A stretch of 23,557 nt of DNA from Klebsormidium nitens. Taxonomy: Eukaryota; Streptophyta; Klebsormidiophyceae; Klebsormidiales; Klebsormidiaceae. The stretch is from the NCBI GenBank assembly GCA_000708835.1, contig DF237871.1:1-23557 (forward strand). The letters run 5' to 3'. Positions 9,692-21,300 of the stretch are shown in pieces. The notes beneath the pieces were generated by a model. The model saw only the letters and a program-made list of their open reading frames with translations. It searched no databases and was not told where the DNA came from. Numbering within the stretch: position 1 is the stretch's first letter; every line of letters begins with the position of its first letter. The translations under genes and the position numbers were made by a program.

Positions 9692-11867
9692 ATGGGGGTG
9701 GCGTCGGTCTCTCTCAGCAAACTTTGGCCCGCGTTGACCGCGGTTGGGGCACTGTCCCTCATAATGTTCTCAGCGTTCAAAACGCATCTGATCCTGACAG
9801 ATATCGACTACAGTAAGTCAGATATCACTCTTAGCTCACTGTAGAAGTGGTTGGATGTTGGATCATTTTCAGTGCCTTGATCGTTTTGTTTCTCATTTGT
9901 CTTGATTCCAACATCCATGAGAGCGTTGTACATGAGAACCTTCTTTGAAACTTTAACATTCGCTGATCTTGACGAGTAAATCGGATCGTTTTGCGCCTTG
10001 ATACAGATCCAGACCATGTTACGCGGAGCCGAGGCACCTATTCCATTCAGATGGACCCGAGCGGGGGTTCAAGGATGCACACGCGTGGAAGATACACGTA
10101 TGGGACGTTTTCCGCGTTCCTCAAGTGTCCTGCTGGTAAGATCCGATCACTTGTTTTCTTTGTCATTGAGTGAGCCCCTCTGATGCCTCTGGTTGCTCTT
10201 TTATAAAGAAGCAAAGTTAAATGAAGGAACTGAGAAGAACAGGGAGATGCAAAGAACGGCTTCTTATATTTGTTAGTCGGTCTTGAGCCCGCATCTATGG
10301 TGCTCTTCAGGAGCGGCCGGAGTTGACCCTTTAGCCCAAGTGGCAAACGAGAAGCTCTTGTCTTTGTTGCAGGCAATTTCACGGGTTTGGTTTCGACATT
10401 TTACATCAGCTCCCTTGAGGGAAGTCTCGATCAGGTAACACGCACAATGGATCCTATAGTAGGGTTCAAAATGATTTTGAGAGATGTTAGCTGGAGCTTC
10501 AAGTCAGGACCGACATTCTTGAAGCCCTTTAAGTTTGCGACTAGAAAAGGCGGGTTATCGTCGATGTGCCCGCGTTGAACTTTACCTGCTTTGAAGCGTG
10601 GTAGGGGATCTGCAGAGAACGGAATTGCATAGCACATTTGTTTGGCGAGTTCTTTGACGACAGATGCATCCTGCACAAACCCCCAATCATTCTGTCAGGA
10701 CGAGATTGACTTTGAGTTCCTCGGGAAGAGTCCAGCAATGATCCAAACGAACTACTGGGTGAACGGGCAGGTGAGACACTTGTCGGTGACCAGAGCCTTC
10801 ACGAAGTTCTGAATCAGGCCACGCTTATCTGTTAGCGTCCTCTTGGCATGTCGTATCTGATGGTATTCTTTGATCACTTCTTCTAAAACAAAAACTGTGT
10901 CTCAACAGAGGCTTGATGGCCATGAGTAAAGTCCATACGCTTTTGCTAAGTGGACCTTCCCCCTGATGATTCGTAGGGCGGCGACCGCGAGCAGATGGTC
11001 GGCCTTGGCTTTGATTGCCGTTCTGCTTTCCACAAGTATACAATCCAGTGGACGATCTCCTACATCAAGTGAGTCAATCTCGAGGAGTTTAAGCGTCGTT
11101 CTTGTCCACCCCAAACCCAAAACGGGGTTATTCAAAGACTGCGACCAGAGATGTGCAGGCAACCAGAAGATGCGCTTCTGTTGCTCTGGTTTGCTATTAG
11201 GAAAGACTTTAGCCACGGGGAGGTCTGCTGCACCTAGACCACCGAGCTTGCGTTAGATATACAGTTCGGCCTTTTGAAGTATAATCAAGGTCGAGAACTT
11301 CTGTGCGGTTCAAAATGCTGAGTCCCGACAAGGCCGCTTTCTTTGATCCGTCAGAGTGTGGCAATCCCTGGAGCTTGACGACAACTAAGATATGATTCTG
11401 CAACAGGTGGTTTATCGACGACGAACTGGTCAGGAAGGCAATCAACGACGGCTACTCGCCCTGGCCGACAAAGCCAAGTTTCGTGTAAGTGATATGCTCG
11501 ACCAAACTACTGGGCTACACACCAAATCTGAAAGCTGAAACAAAGAACATGACCGCTTTGCGAATCTTTTGCCTTCCTCATTTTGATCATCTGCAGACAG
11601 CTCATCCATTTCAAGATTAAAGCGAACAATGGACTACCGACACAACATCGGCACTCTCTGATGGAACGATCAGCAGTGCCAAGCTTCAAATTCGTCTCGA
11701 CAATTAGCCAAGATTACTTCCTTCATGACAGGTATGCTTCGATATGGGACGCGTCGACCGTACATGACGGAGACTGGGCTGGCGTAGCCACCTACCAGGA
11801 CTCACCATATCTGTACCAGGTGCAAAGGGTGAACGTCACTGCCAGCCGTGCATCCGGCGTCAAATAA
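9692..11867 (+). CDS. XTH-like glycoside hydrolase family 16 protein, membrane-anchored (7 exons, 229 aa)
   Basis: Predicted GH16 endo-glucanase/transglucosylase of the xyloglucan endotransglucosylase/hydrolase type, cutting and rejoining cell-wall beta-glucans. Exons: 9692-9812, 10007-10135, 10373-10434, 10699-10770, 10977-11068, 11407-11484, 11732-11867; all GT-AG and phase-consistent, 690 nt. The signature DEIDFEFLG is at 105-113, with E106 as nucleophile, D108 as helper and E110 as acid/base. Flanking family blocks are YGTFSAFLK (72-80), TFYISS (92-97), TNYWVNGQG, DREQ, FHKYTIQW and WFIDDELVRK. Residues 11-29 are a hydrophobic span after one Lys, giving a signal anchor or uncleaved signal peptide. 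N-glycosylation sequons occur at N85 (NFT) and N219 (NVT), but the usual plant XTH sequon just after the catalytic motif is absent. The protein is shorter than land-plant XTHs (about 290 aa) and has no C-terminal Cys-rich XET extension. The ATG has a strong context (A at -3, G at +4) and an in-frame stop four codons upstream. Exact substrate and donor/acceptor preference cannot be told from the sequence. Confidence 0.88.
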
Positions 11868-12077
11868 AAAGTAGTTGTTAGAAACCGCCAGTTCCCTGGG
11901 TGTTGAAACTCCTGTCCTGACCCACCAATAGTGAATTCAGAGTAGGCAACTGTAGCAACCAATCAGAATGGTGTTAGACTTCTTTCAATGCAAACCATTA
12001 CTCAATCGACGAACCTGTTACTACGAATATCGTGGACCATGCTCGAGCAAAGAAGTCCAATATCAAATCAGAAAACA

Positions 12078-12114
12078 AAGTAACGCCATGCTTAGCGTCA
12101 TCTTGGCGTTACTT
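12078..12114. repeat. 11-bp inverted repeat, potential hairpin
   Basis: AAGTAACGCCA at 12078-12088 is the exact reverse complement of TGGCGTTACTT at 12104-12114, separated by a 15-nt loop. It starts about 210 nt after the GH16 stop codon, so it may lie in that gene's 3' UTR or just beyond it. Function is unknown. Confidence 0.7.
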
Positions 12115-12160
12115 CTGGCGTCACTGGTTGCAACAAAACTACATCCGCTCGTCCGCCCAA

Positions 12161-12197
12161 CGGATGTCAACTGGTTATGTAAACAGCGGATGTCAAC
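12161..12197. repeat. Short direct repeat CGGATGTCAAC x2
   Basis: The 11-mer CGGATGTCAAC occurs at 12161-12171 and again at 12187-12197, 26 bp apart. Related TGGTTGCAA copies flank the pair. It looks like a small local duplication in non-coding DNA; no function is evident. Confidence 0.6.
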
Positions 12198-12939
12198 AGT
12201 GGTTGCAATCACTTGTTCGGCCATATTCTGCGGCCGGTCGCATGCCGCTTCATGGACGCTTTTCTTGACAGCCCGATCCGATTATTAAACCGTGGGGCTC
12301 ACGAGCGGTGTACAAGAACAGAGCATGATTGAACCGCACGTACGAAAATGATGATATCTAGATGGCACATGCATGAGGTGCACACATACTTAAAGGCGCC
12401 TGGACGCGATCCTGCACACGCCGACCAGATGATACACGACGTCCACAAGGCCCCATTCTCCACGTATCACAGTTTTTCAATTCCTCAACTTTCGGCGGCT
12501 TCGAACATACGGAAATGGCAGCAAGAGCATGCCATATATATATGTAGCCTAAATCACATCGACGACGAAGTTAAGCCAATCTGCCATGAGAACTACGGTA
12601 GCTCTTCCTAGCGCTAATCCATTTGGCGCGTGAACGGCATGGTGCCACATGCGCTGCCATAGCGTCTAGAAGTACTACAACGCTCCGAAGAGAACGATCA
12701 TGCAGACTTAGACGCGCATGCACAGATTGGCCTTGCTTTTTGATGAAGCCGCTCCGGTCAATTCCAAGCTTTTCCACTGCGCTACCAAGCACGTCTTACA
12801 TAGTGCCGCATCAGCGTGCTGTTTCTATGCATCGCTCTGCAGACGCAAATGTGCAGTTTAAAGCCGTCACGAGATGGCACAGTCTCAAGCCCTCTTATAT
12901 TGCCACATAAATGGGGGGTAAAGGAAAGCACTTTTTGAC

Positions 12940-12979
12940 CCAATTGGCGTGGCTGGTTGAGAGCTTTCGACCAATTGGC
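12940..12979. promoter_or_regulatory. Paired CCAATTGGC palindromic motifs
   Basis: CCAATTGGC occurs at 12940-12948 and 12971-12979, 31 bp apart (about three helical turns). Each contains the self-complementary CCAATTGG, so a CCAAT core on each strand. CCAAT cores are classical NF-Y binding sites, but these lie between two gene 3' ends, where no promoter is expected. Calling them regulatory is inference. Confidence 0.3.
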
Positions 12980-13169
12980 TGCCTGCGTCTGCTCTCAGCT
13001 TTACATGGCGAGCAAAAATGGGTTATAATCAGATTCAAATCACCGTTTCAATGTTCTGATTAGAGCGGCCCAGCGAAGACGAGTTCGCCACAATGCCTTT
13101 GCCTCAAAATCATTAGCAACACGAAAAGACATTCAACAGACCTACAACTCTGCACCTAGCCCTCGGATA

Positions 13170-16100
13170 TCAGGGCTTGATAAGGAAACTGTTGGTGACA
13201 TTGCTGGGAGTCTTATCTGGTGTTACTAGGTACGGCAAAGTCACCGTGCTCGAAGAGCTCTCACTGGGAGAGAACGGCACCTCAAAGGTGACCCCCTTAA
13301 ACAAGCACACGGTGTCCGAGTCCTCGCAGTAGTACACCTGCAAGACACATCAAGCAATTGCTCAGGGTATGCCGCAGAGCATGTCGCCCCGAGACGTCGC
13401 TACTCCGCGAAGACTTTCTTGAGCATCGACGGCACTTGCCGCACAGATTAAGAGCTGACTTGGAAGCTGGTGCTCGATGCAGATCAGCAACGGCAGCATC
13501 TTCAATCCTGGTCTCCCTGATAACCACTCGCCCGCGCTTACGAACGGACCGCAGCCTGGGCGCAGATTCGGGGGCGCTCACCTTGCAGTTGATGCGGACG
13601 CTCGAGGCCGCGGTGGAGCTGCGCGTGAACTTGAGCGTGGCGGAGGGGCCGTCGCGCGCGGAGCTGAGGTCCCCGGCGGCAGGCTGGACCGTCACGCCGT
13701 TGCTCGGGTCGGACTCCACCTCGTATTTACTCGTGGCGCCCTGCACACACAAACGGACCGTCAGGATGCGGCCACGTGGCTTCTCGTAAATCCGAAAAGG
13801 GGACAGTGACTCCCTGGTTAAAGACTCACAAGGAGTCTCCAGCCGCTGGAACAGATAATCAGCCACCCCCGCAGTACACGATGAAGCAATGCACCGAATC
13901 CCTGGCTTCACCATTCTCTGGTAAAGAATCGTCGACCCCTCGAGCAATATGTGTTTTGCAGAAGAATCAAGGAAGACCGAATAGGGGGCCGCCTCAGTTG
14001 GGCTGTGGGTCTCACTTGCGTGTAGTGATAGCCCGGGGGGAGGCTGATTTGCAGCACCAGGTTGCCGCTGCTGGCTGACACCTCGTCTACCTTTACCAAC
14101 TCGGTATCAACGGCGCGCCGCCTGCAGAAAGCAACGGACGTGTCATGCTTCCCAGCTCTTTCGGAGCCGACAGTACCCTGGCTACGCAGTTGCCTTCCAA
14201 GCTCAAGCGGGTGCAAGCTTCGCCTCGCTCCGGAAAGCGGCTTCGAGTAGTCCATTGGGACTACAAATTGAGGTCGTGGCTAAAGGACTGCTTAGACTGA
14301 GAGAACTGCCAAAAATTTCAATACGCAACAAAAGAATAGCTACAAACAATCTTGAAAGAGAGAAGGATTGAGGGGCAGAACGAGCACTGAGAGCAATCGG
14401 AGTTGCCAACATGTGTCACAGGAAGTAGCGGCATTTGGTCTCTGTTCCCGCTCCCTTAAAAGAAGAGGGGTCAGACGAAAATGAAAAAGTCACAGCATCC
14501 TCACTTTCTCCGTGCTGCTGCGGGCGCCTCGGGCGGTGGCGGTACTCCCGACAGGGAGAGCGTGGATACCTTGTTACCGTCCCGGGTGTGAATGACCCGG
14601 ATCAAACTATTGTTTGTGTCGGCCACGTAAACGTCGCCTGTATGATGCGGAAGCGAGGCCGAATTCACAGGCAGCGAAGTACCAGTCTCGGGTGCTTGCA
14701 GAAAAATCTGACGTCAAGTAGTCGAAATCTCTATGGGCATGTGCCTCATTGCGACGTGGAAATCTTCGTCACCTCCCCCCTGAAGAATATAGGGGCGCAG
14801 TAGGGTTCCCGATTGCTTTGCACAGAGCACAGGAGTAGATATATTGCTGCCGTTGGATGTGAGAAACTTTTTCAGCTCACCGTCCTCTCCGAGCGCCAGT
14901 CCATTGGGCTCGGAAAACTGCACCTCTCCGCCCGTCCCGTCTCTGAAACCAGGCTTTCCGGTACCGGCTAGCGTCTGTACCAAGTTTTTACTAGGGTCCA
15001 TGATCTTTACCTGCAGGCAACAGGCACAGCACAAGCGTAAGAGAGGCTCACAGGGGATTCGGGAAAGGCACTCCTTCTACTCGTGAAAGCATTTGCCAAA
15101 GACGACGAGCGTGCTTAGTGTCGCAGCGGGAGCCAAGAGACAGACAGAGTCGGTGTCTGAACAAACCGGCAGCTGTCGGCTTAAGCCACAGTCAAGGAGC
15201 TGGGGAGCCAACCGAATTTATATCCTCAAGCGGTGTGATCATGGACTGGGATTCAAGGCACTCGCCACAATTGTACGACCTCCATTCTCTTTGGTCTTGC
15301 CAAACTTGAGCTGCCCCTCAATGCGGGACACGATCGAAGCCGGGCAGTCTGACGTCACAAACAAGAGGACGCACAAAGCAGACAGCCAGTATCAACACCG
15401 CACCGTCTGCTTATCGACTTGACCAGGTAATAAGCGGCTGCGAGATGAACTTGCTTTACACGGAGAATATCTTGCATTGCCTCTAAGTCCTCACCTTATG
15501 GTTGTACGAATCTGCAACAAAGACCTTGCCTCCTGCGGGATCGTAAAGCACCCCTAGTGGGTGTTGCAACCGCGCGCTCCCGCCCTGACCGTCCACATCG
15601 CCAAACTGCGTCACGCAACATGGTCAGAAGACTACCCGGACACTTGGAAGGCAAGCAACGGTGTGATACCCTTCGGATAGTTGCGAAGGAACCTGGACAG
15701 GGAAGATGCGGAGAGGAGTGCCTTTCAGAAGGCAGCTTTGCTCCAGCGGCAAGCATATCGGCCCCACTATGAATTATAGTAGGGCATCCTGATCGCTCAC
15801 ATCTTCTACACACTTTCTGACTGGTTTTCCTTCCTGGTCTCTGCAGCTCTGTGGATCCCGGGAGCTGAGTGCGCTGGATCCCAGGTAAGGAATCGGACTC
15901 AGATATTCTCGGGCGGGTCATACCTGGAAGAGATTGTCCGAAAAGTAGGGGTCGCCCCCTACGTTGCTCTGGGACCCCCCCGTGGCGGTGTTGACCACGC
16001 GCACAGAGCTGCTCTCACTGTCGGCGACGTACATGCTGGAGCCGTCTGGCGTAAGGGACAACCCCGACGGCTGCGCAAACGATGACTTGGTCCCGCTGCA

Positions 16101-18353
16101 ATCACAGGGGGCGCGCTCAGAGGGGCACCAAGACGTGCCCGTCTGCACTTATCTGTCTGTGCTTCTGAGACCGAGCCATAGCTACCAGAGTACACGAAGC
16201 TCCTGAGAGTATTGCCTGAAAGTTTTCAAGTTCTCTTCTCTCCCAGTCAGAAAGGTTGTTTAGGCCACACACGGTACCCTTCAAGCTAGCAACTTCTGTT
16301 CGAATGCAGCTTGTTCCTGAGTTCTGGTGAAAGACTTCTCTCACTTGACGCTGTGAAGATGAAGAAGACTCTGTCGATAATCAGGCACATGTTAGCCATT
16401 ACGAGCGGCCCGTACCTGGGCCCGTTGAGATTGCGCTCGTAGCCGTCCCCGCTGAACTGGCCGATCGTGTTGCCGGCGATGTCGTACTTCCACAGCTGGT
16501 GCTGCCCCGCCATGGCCACGTACGCGACGTTGCGCGCCTCGTCCACCACCACGTCCCAAGGCGAGTTCAACAACTGCACGGCAAACCGAGAACATGCTGT
16601 TTGAAAGAAGCGACTTGGCAATCCACTGCCCGTGTGGTGCAGCTTTGCATCGCTAAAACAAATCTGGCGAAGCAATGTCAGGGTTTTCTCAAAATGGAAA
16701 TAGGCCATGAGAGCTTCTAGGAGATTGTGAGATTTCGACCAGATCTGAAATTTGATTTGCACGTGTTATGAATGATATAGAAGAGCGACAAAGGGCATGA
16801 GGTATTCATGCCGACTTCAGATTGAGAACTATCGTACCATCGTGACACCTCCATTGCTTGGTTTTAAGAGGTCATAAAAGCCAGCGCTCACCTGCGTAGG
16901 CCCCGACCCCCCCCCTCGGTAGTCCGCCCCTTGCTTCCCGTTCCCTGCTAGCGTTCTCACCATGCCGCTCCCCAAGTTCACCTCCCTAAACGCATGGTTC
17001 TCCGTATCCGCCACGTATAGCAGATCCCGCCCCGAGTGGTACGCCAGCCCCTGCGGCCGATTGAACGCCGCAAACTCAAACGCGCCGTCCCGCAGACCCT
17101 CCCCGCCGCCACCCCCTATTTGTGTGATGAAATTCCCCTTCAGGTCCGTAACCACTATCCGGTGCTGGCTGCTGTCGGAGATGAACAGCCGCTTGTTCTT
17201 CAGATCCGTCGCGATCTTGCCCGGGAACCTGAGCGGGCTCTTCGCCACCCGCGAGTCCTTGTCTTTCTCCAGACTGATCGGCAGCGGGTCGTTTTTCAGA
17301 TCTCCCTGCTCGCCGTAATACTCGAGCGCGGCCTGCAGTAGTTCGTCGATGTCTTGCCGGTGGCCCTCCCCCGCTAGCATGGCTAGCAGCTTTCCCTTCG
17401 GGCTCACCACCGCTAGCGTCGGCCACGAACTCACGCCCAGCCCGCGCCACATCGTCATCTCACCATCGTTTACAACCTGTGCGGTACACCGACGACACAT
17501 GTGAGCACGGGGGGAGAGAACTTGCAGGTGGACAAAATGGTCGGGGCCCGTATAGAGATCTTATCAACGGCTTTGCGGTTGTGAATACGTGAAACAGCAA
17601 TGGTGACCCAAGCTGGTGGGACCAACGGGGTTGTATACACTCTTGAGCCGCTCTGGCGAACCCACAGATTAGAGATTGATTAGTTCAGACGGATCCTAAA
17701 CACGCTGAATTCTCCATAGCAGACAACCGTAACAACGAACTCGAGCCGTTCCTGTTAAGGACCGGGGTACTTAAAAAATGCAAGGTAGCCACTCTTTGGT
17801 TTGTCCAGTGCGAATCAGTACGTGAGTAGGCCGTACTCACGGGGTGCACGACGTCGTAGCGCAGGACCGCCTCCCGAATTGCCTCCGTGTCCTTCTCGTT
17901 GTCGAACTTGGCCGAGTGAACTCCCACCACCGTTACCTATAATACGACCGCCTCAACTTTAGCGCAGCACCCTTCGCAGAGCACTAGTCCGATCGTTCAT
18001 AAGTTCAAGCCCGCCGCAAAAGACGAGCTAGCTTCTAAACGGACTGCTTCTACGTGACCCGCCTGAACAAAGCTACTTTCCCATGATGGCAACCCGGAAA
18101 TTCACGAGCAGATCAAAGTGAAGGGCCCCGGGGACAAGCCCCAGCAGATAAAGGGTTTAGTTCACTCTCGAAGCATCACGTCTCGCACTTCTTGGGTGCC
18201 ATCTTGCAGATATCTGCTGAATAAATTGGAGACAAGCATCCAAGTTACAACCAGTCGTGTACTTCACGGATCCGGAAAGCTAACAAAAAGGATGGCGTGG
18301 CTTACGGGCTGGTCCTTGTACTTCTTCTCCAGAAAGGCGAGGTCCGGCAGGAT

Positions 18354-18391
<38 letters not shown>

Positions 18392-21300
18392 GCACCAGCA
18401 CTCGCCCACGTAGCTCCTGCAACAGCGACGGCACAACCTGAGGACTCTTGTACTGAAGGAGAACAAGTGCCAACACTGGAAGGCTGCATCAAGCAACCAC
18501 AACGAGCGACAGCGACTCGGAAGCGCTGTGCCTTTGCTGACCAGCGGCCTGGACCAGAACATCAGCGACTGATTTGGAACAGAATCCTCTGGTGCTCACC
18601 TATCGGACTGTGTGAACAAAGCGAAAGCCCGGCTTCGTCCCAGCCGATCCGTGGCAATACAATGCCTCCTTAATCGCATCAAGAAATCTCGAACAGCGAC
18701 CCAATCGTCAGGTGGGCTTACCTTGCTGAGTTTGAGCGGCGCTGTGTTGAGCCAGGCGAGGCCCTGCTGGAACTCGGGGACCGTGGTGCCGCCCCCGCTG
18801 CAGAAGACCGAAAGGAGTGCACCTTTGGCACTGGGCGCGCTTTTCAGATCCCAGTTCTTCATGCACTTTCAAAGAGAAGGTGTAAAGTTCTCTTGGACAA
18901 GAGCTGCCACGCTTCGCGAGTGCAAGCAAACGTCTCCGGAGCAAAAAGGTGGCATCAGAAAGGCGGATACTGCTCTACATCCGAGTAAGGAGGTCCGCGA
19001 TTCGGAGCGACAGGCTTTTGAGTGGCAAGATGCCGGGCTCTACAATCAGAGCGACAGATCGACCAATCGCAAGTCGGGCAGACAATCAGAGCAAGGAACA
19101 ATCGAAAGCAAGTCAAGGATGGACAGCCCTGGCCGCTCACCGCTTCTCCATGTCCCGGATATACTTCTTGAACTGCTTCACGCGGTCCTCTGCAGCTTCC
19201 GCAACTCCAGGGGCGGGGGCACCAAACAGCTGGTTGAGCACGGCACGGGGCGACACGTAAGACATGGCCTGCGCCCGACGGAGCAACGAGCTCGCGTGAG
19301 GCGTCGGATCTGAGACCCTACGACGCTAGCCGAAAGAGCTCGCTCGAGCGCGGAGCCTCAAATGACAAAGGGCTTTTGATCACTAACCAGTATGAAGGGA
19401 AGCGACTGTGGCGAGGCAGCCTTCCAAATGGAGTATAAGGAAAGTGGTCCAAAACGGCATTCGAAGACTAGGAACGAAAGGGCACAGGAAGCATGACTGG
19501 GGCCAACTTTGACCCCAAAAGGAAACGTAATTTTCATTAGCGGTAGAGCAGCCTCTGGAAAGAAGAGCTCGGTTCCCTGCTCTGCAACCCAGTACAGCAC
19601 TGTACTTGTGAGAAACTTGGCTTTCAAAATCTGCTGCGGCTATCTGTCTCGTTTGCATCCCCTTTCTGTTGATCCAAAACCTCCGCGCGTGATTCATTTT
19701 CTCAGACAGGCTCTTAGCGAGCGAATCGCCCAGGTGCCTTCTCTGGTGGCACTACCTTTCGCCAATACGGAAATGCGCGGACGCAATAAGCTATGATTGC
19801 TGCCTGCCAGACCCAGGCTAGCCACCACCCTTTTGTCCTTATCCAAGCTCGTACGTCCGGTTGATTCTGCCAGCCAGACCAAGAAGATGACGTCAGGCCC
19901 CTGAAGCGACTGGCAGAATCAACCGATTCCTCAAAAGAACCCTCAGACCGTCCTCCAACCAGGGCACAAACTTCTGCTCGCTCGCTTCTGGACGGTCATT
20001 AAAGTGAAACCCACCATCCATGTGAAGCGGAGATAACCCCAACCATTTGGAACGGGAAAACAAAGCCTGTTGTCCGTCCTTTCAGAAAGCGAGAAGGGTG
20101 TTCGTAGGTCAGGCAAGTTTTCATGCTAGGGAGGGCCCACCTTGGCTCGTGTAAAGGCTATGTAGGTGCTCGTCAACCCAATAAGCCCCGCACCCAACCG
20201 CAACACATCTCTCCGCCTTGTTGAGAAACTGCACAGCGGCCACCTAAACGGTCAATAAAGAACCGGTGAACAGTCATCCATGCTTTTGACGATGATTTGA
20301 CGCTCCATTGATTCATTTATACCAGTTGCCAGGGGAGAAATGTGGTCTGAATTGTGGATGTACAGAGAGTTGTTCTCTGAACCCATTTAATCCAAATTTG
20401 TATCTTGCTTCCGGCAGATGTCATCAAGCTTTGGTTTTATGTAAGCCCATCTCTGACCAGGACGTGCATCAGAAAGTGGACACCGAAGTAACTCCAAAAG
20501 GATAGACCTTTACATGAAGTCCTCGCAGCAAAGGTGGTGCAGCCGACAGCCTGCCCTTTTCCAACGAAACGTCCCAGTGCAAGATTTATTGTGAACCCCG
20601 CTGCAGTTGTGGCCTTACCCCCCTGGCAGGTCCACTGTCGCATTCAGCACGCTCTGGAGTCCCTTCGCAATTCCCTCCTTGCCCCCCGACTGCTTCAGCT
20701 CCTTCAGTAGTTGGGCGGGGGTCTCGTTCTGGTCATCGTTGTTGGAAGGGGGGTACTTGACGGTCAGAATATCGTCCAAGGTAATGTGCGAGATGTCTTT
20801 GCGCACCAGGGCGGGCCCACCGGGGGCGAGAGCAGCGGCGTCGAGAGAGGTCGTGACGCCAATGCAACTGAGAGCAGCGAGGAGCAAGACACTTGGTTAA
20901 TGACTGAAGGAACCAAAGAACTGCCATGCCGTAGAAGTGGGTGCCTGCTTTACCAGTACTGTGATCAAGGGAAGTTTTGTTGTAGAGTTTAACAGGGGAA
21001 CGCTTCGTGAGTTGCAGAGTTGCATGGCGACATAGCCTGTTCACACTCAAGCGGACCCTCATTAGACAAATGCACACGTAAGCGCAACTAGGCCTTTGCT
21101 CCTGCTCATTAGCCACAGACCGAATCTCCCCTCCCACCATCTGACTGACCAACATCCAGTTTACAATGCCTAAGCTCCATTGCCTCACCGCATGCCTGCC
21201 GCCAGTGCTGCCTGCACGCCCGCCAGTGCATCCTCAATGACCACACACTGCGAAGGGGGCACACCGAGGGCCTTGGAAGCGGCCAGGAAGATGTCAGGGG

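Larger units (their letters stand above)
11868..13169. other. Convergent intergenic region between GH16 gene and SOQ1
   Basis: About 1.3 kb holding the two 3' ends. An AATAAA-like run overlaps the GH16 stop codon. The region contains a hairpin (12078-12114), a short direct repeat (12161-12197) and two CCAATTGGC palindromes (12940-12979). Open frames at 11968-12288, 12348-12611 and 12623-12910 lack motifs and family resemblance and are not called. Confidence 0.4.

Noticed and set aside
9364-9816. 150-aa open frame overlapping the GH16 first exon
   Set aside because: It is in a different frame from the exon that splices correctly to the GH16 domain and ends at the intron boundary without a phase-compatible junction. 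It has no recognisable domain.
18612-19313. 233-aa plus-strand open frame within SOQ1
   Set aside because: It lies antisense to SOQ1 exons 6 and 7 and the introns around them. Its composition is low-information and has no motif; it is a shadow of the real coding strand.
19858-19873. Resemblance of the intronic repeat to the conserved 5' start of small-subunit rRNA (GGTTGATxCTGCCAG)
   Set aside because: Only about 15 bases match and the flanking sequence on either side does not continue as rRNA. The same bases also occur inverted 36 nt away, so it is an inverted repeat, not an rRNA fragment.
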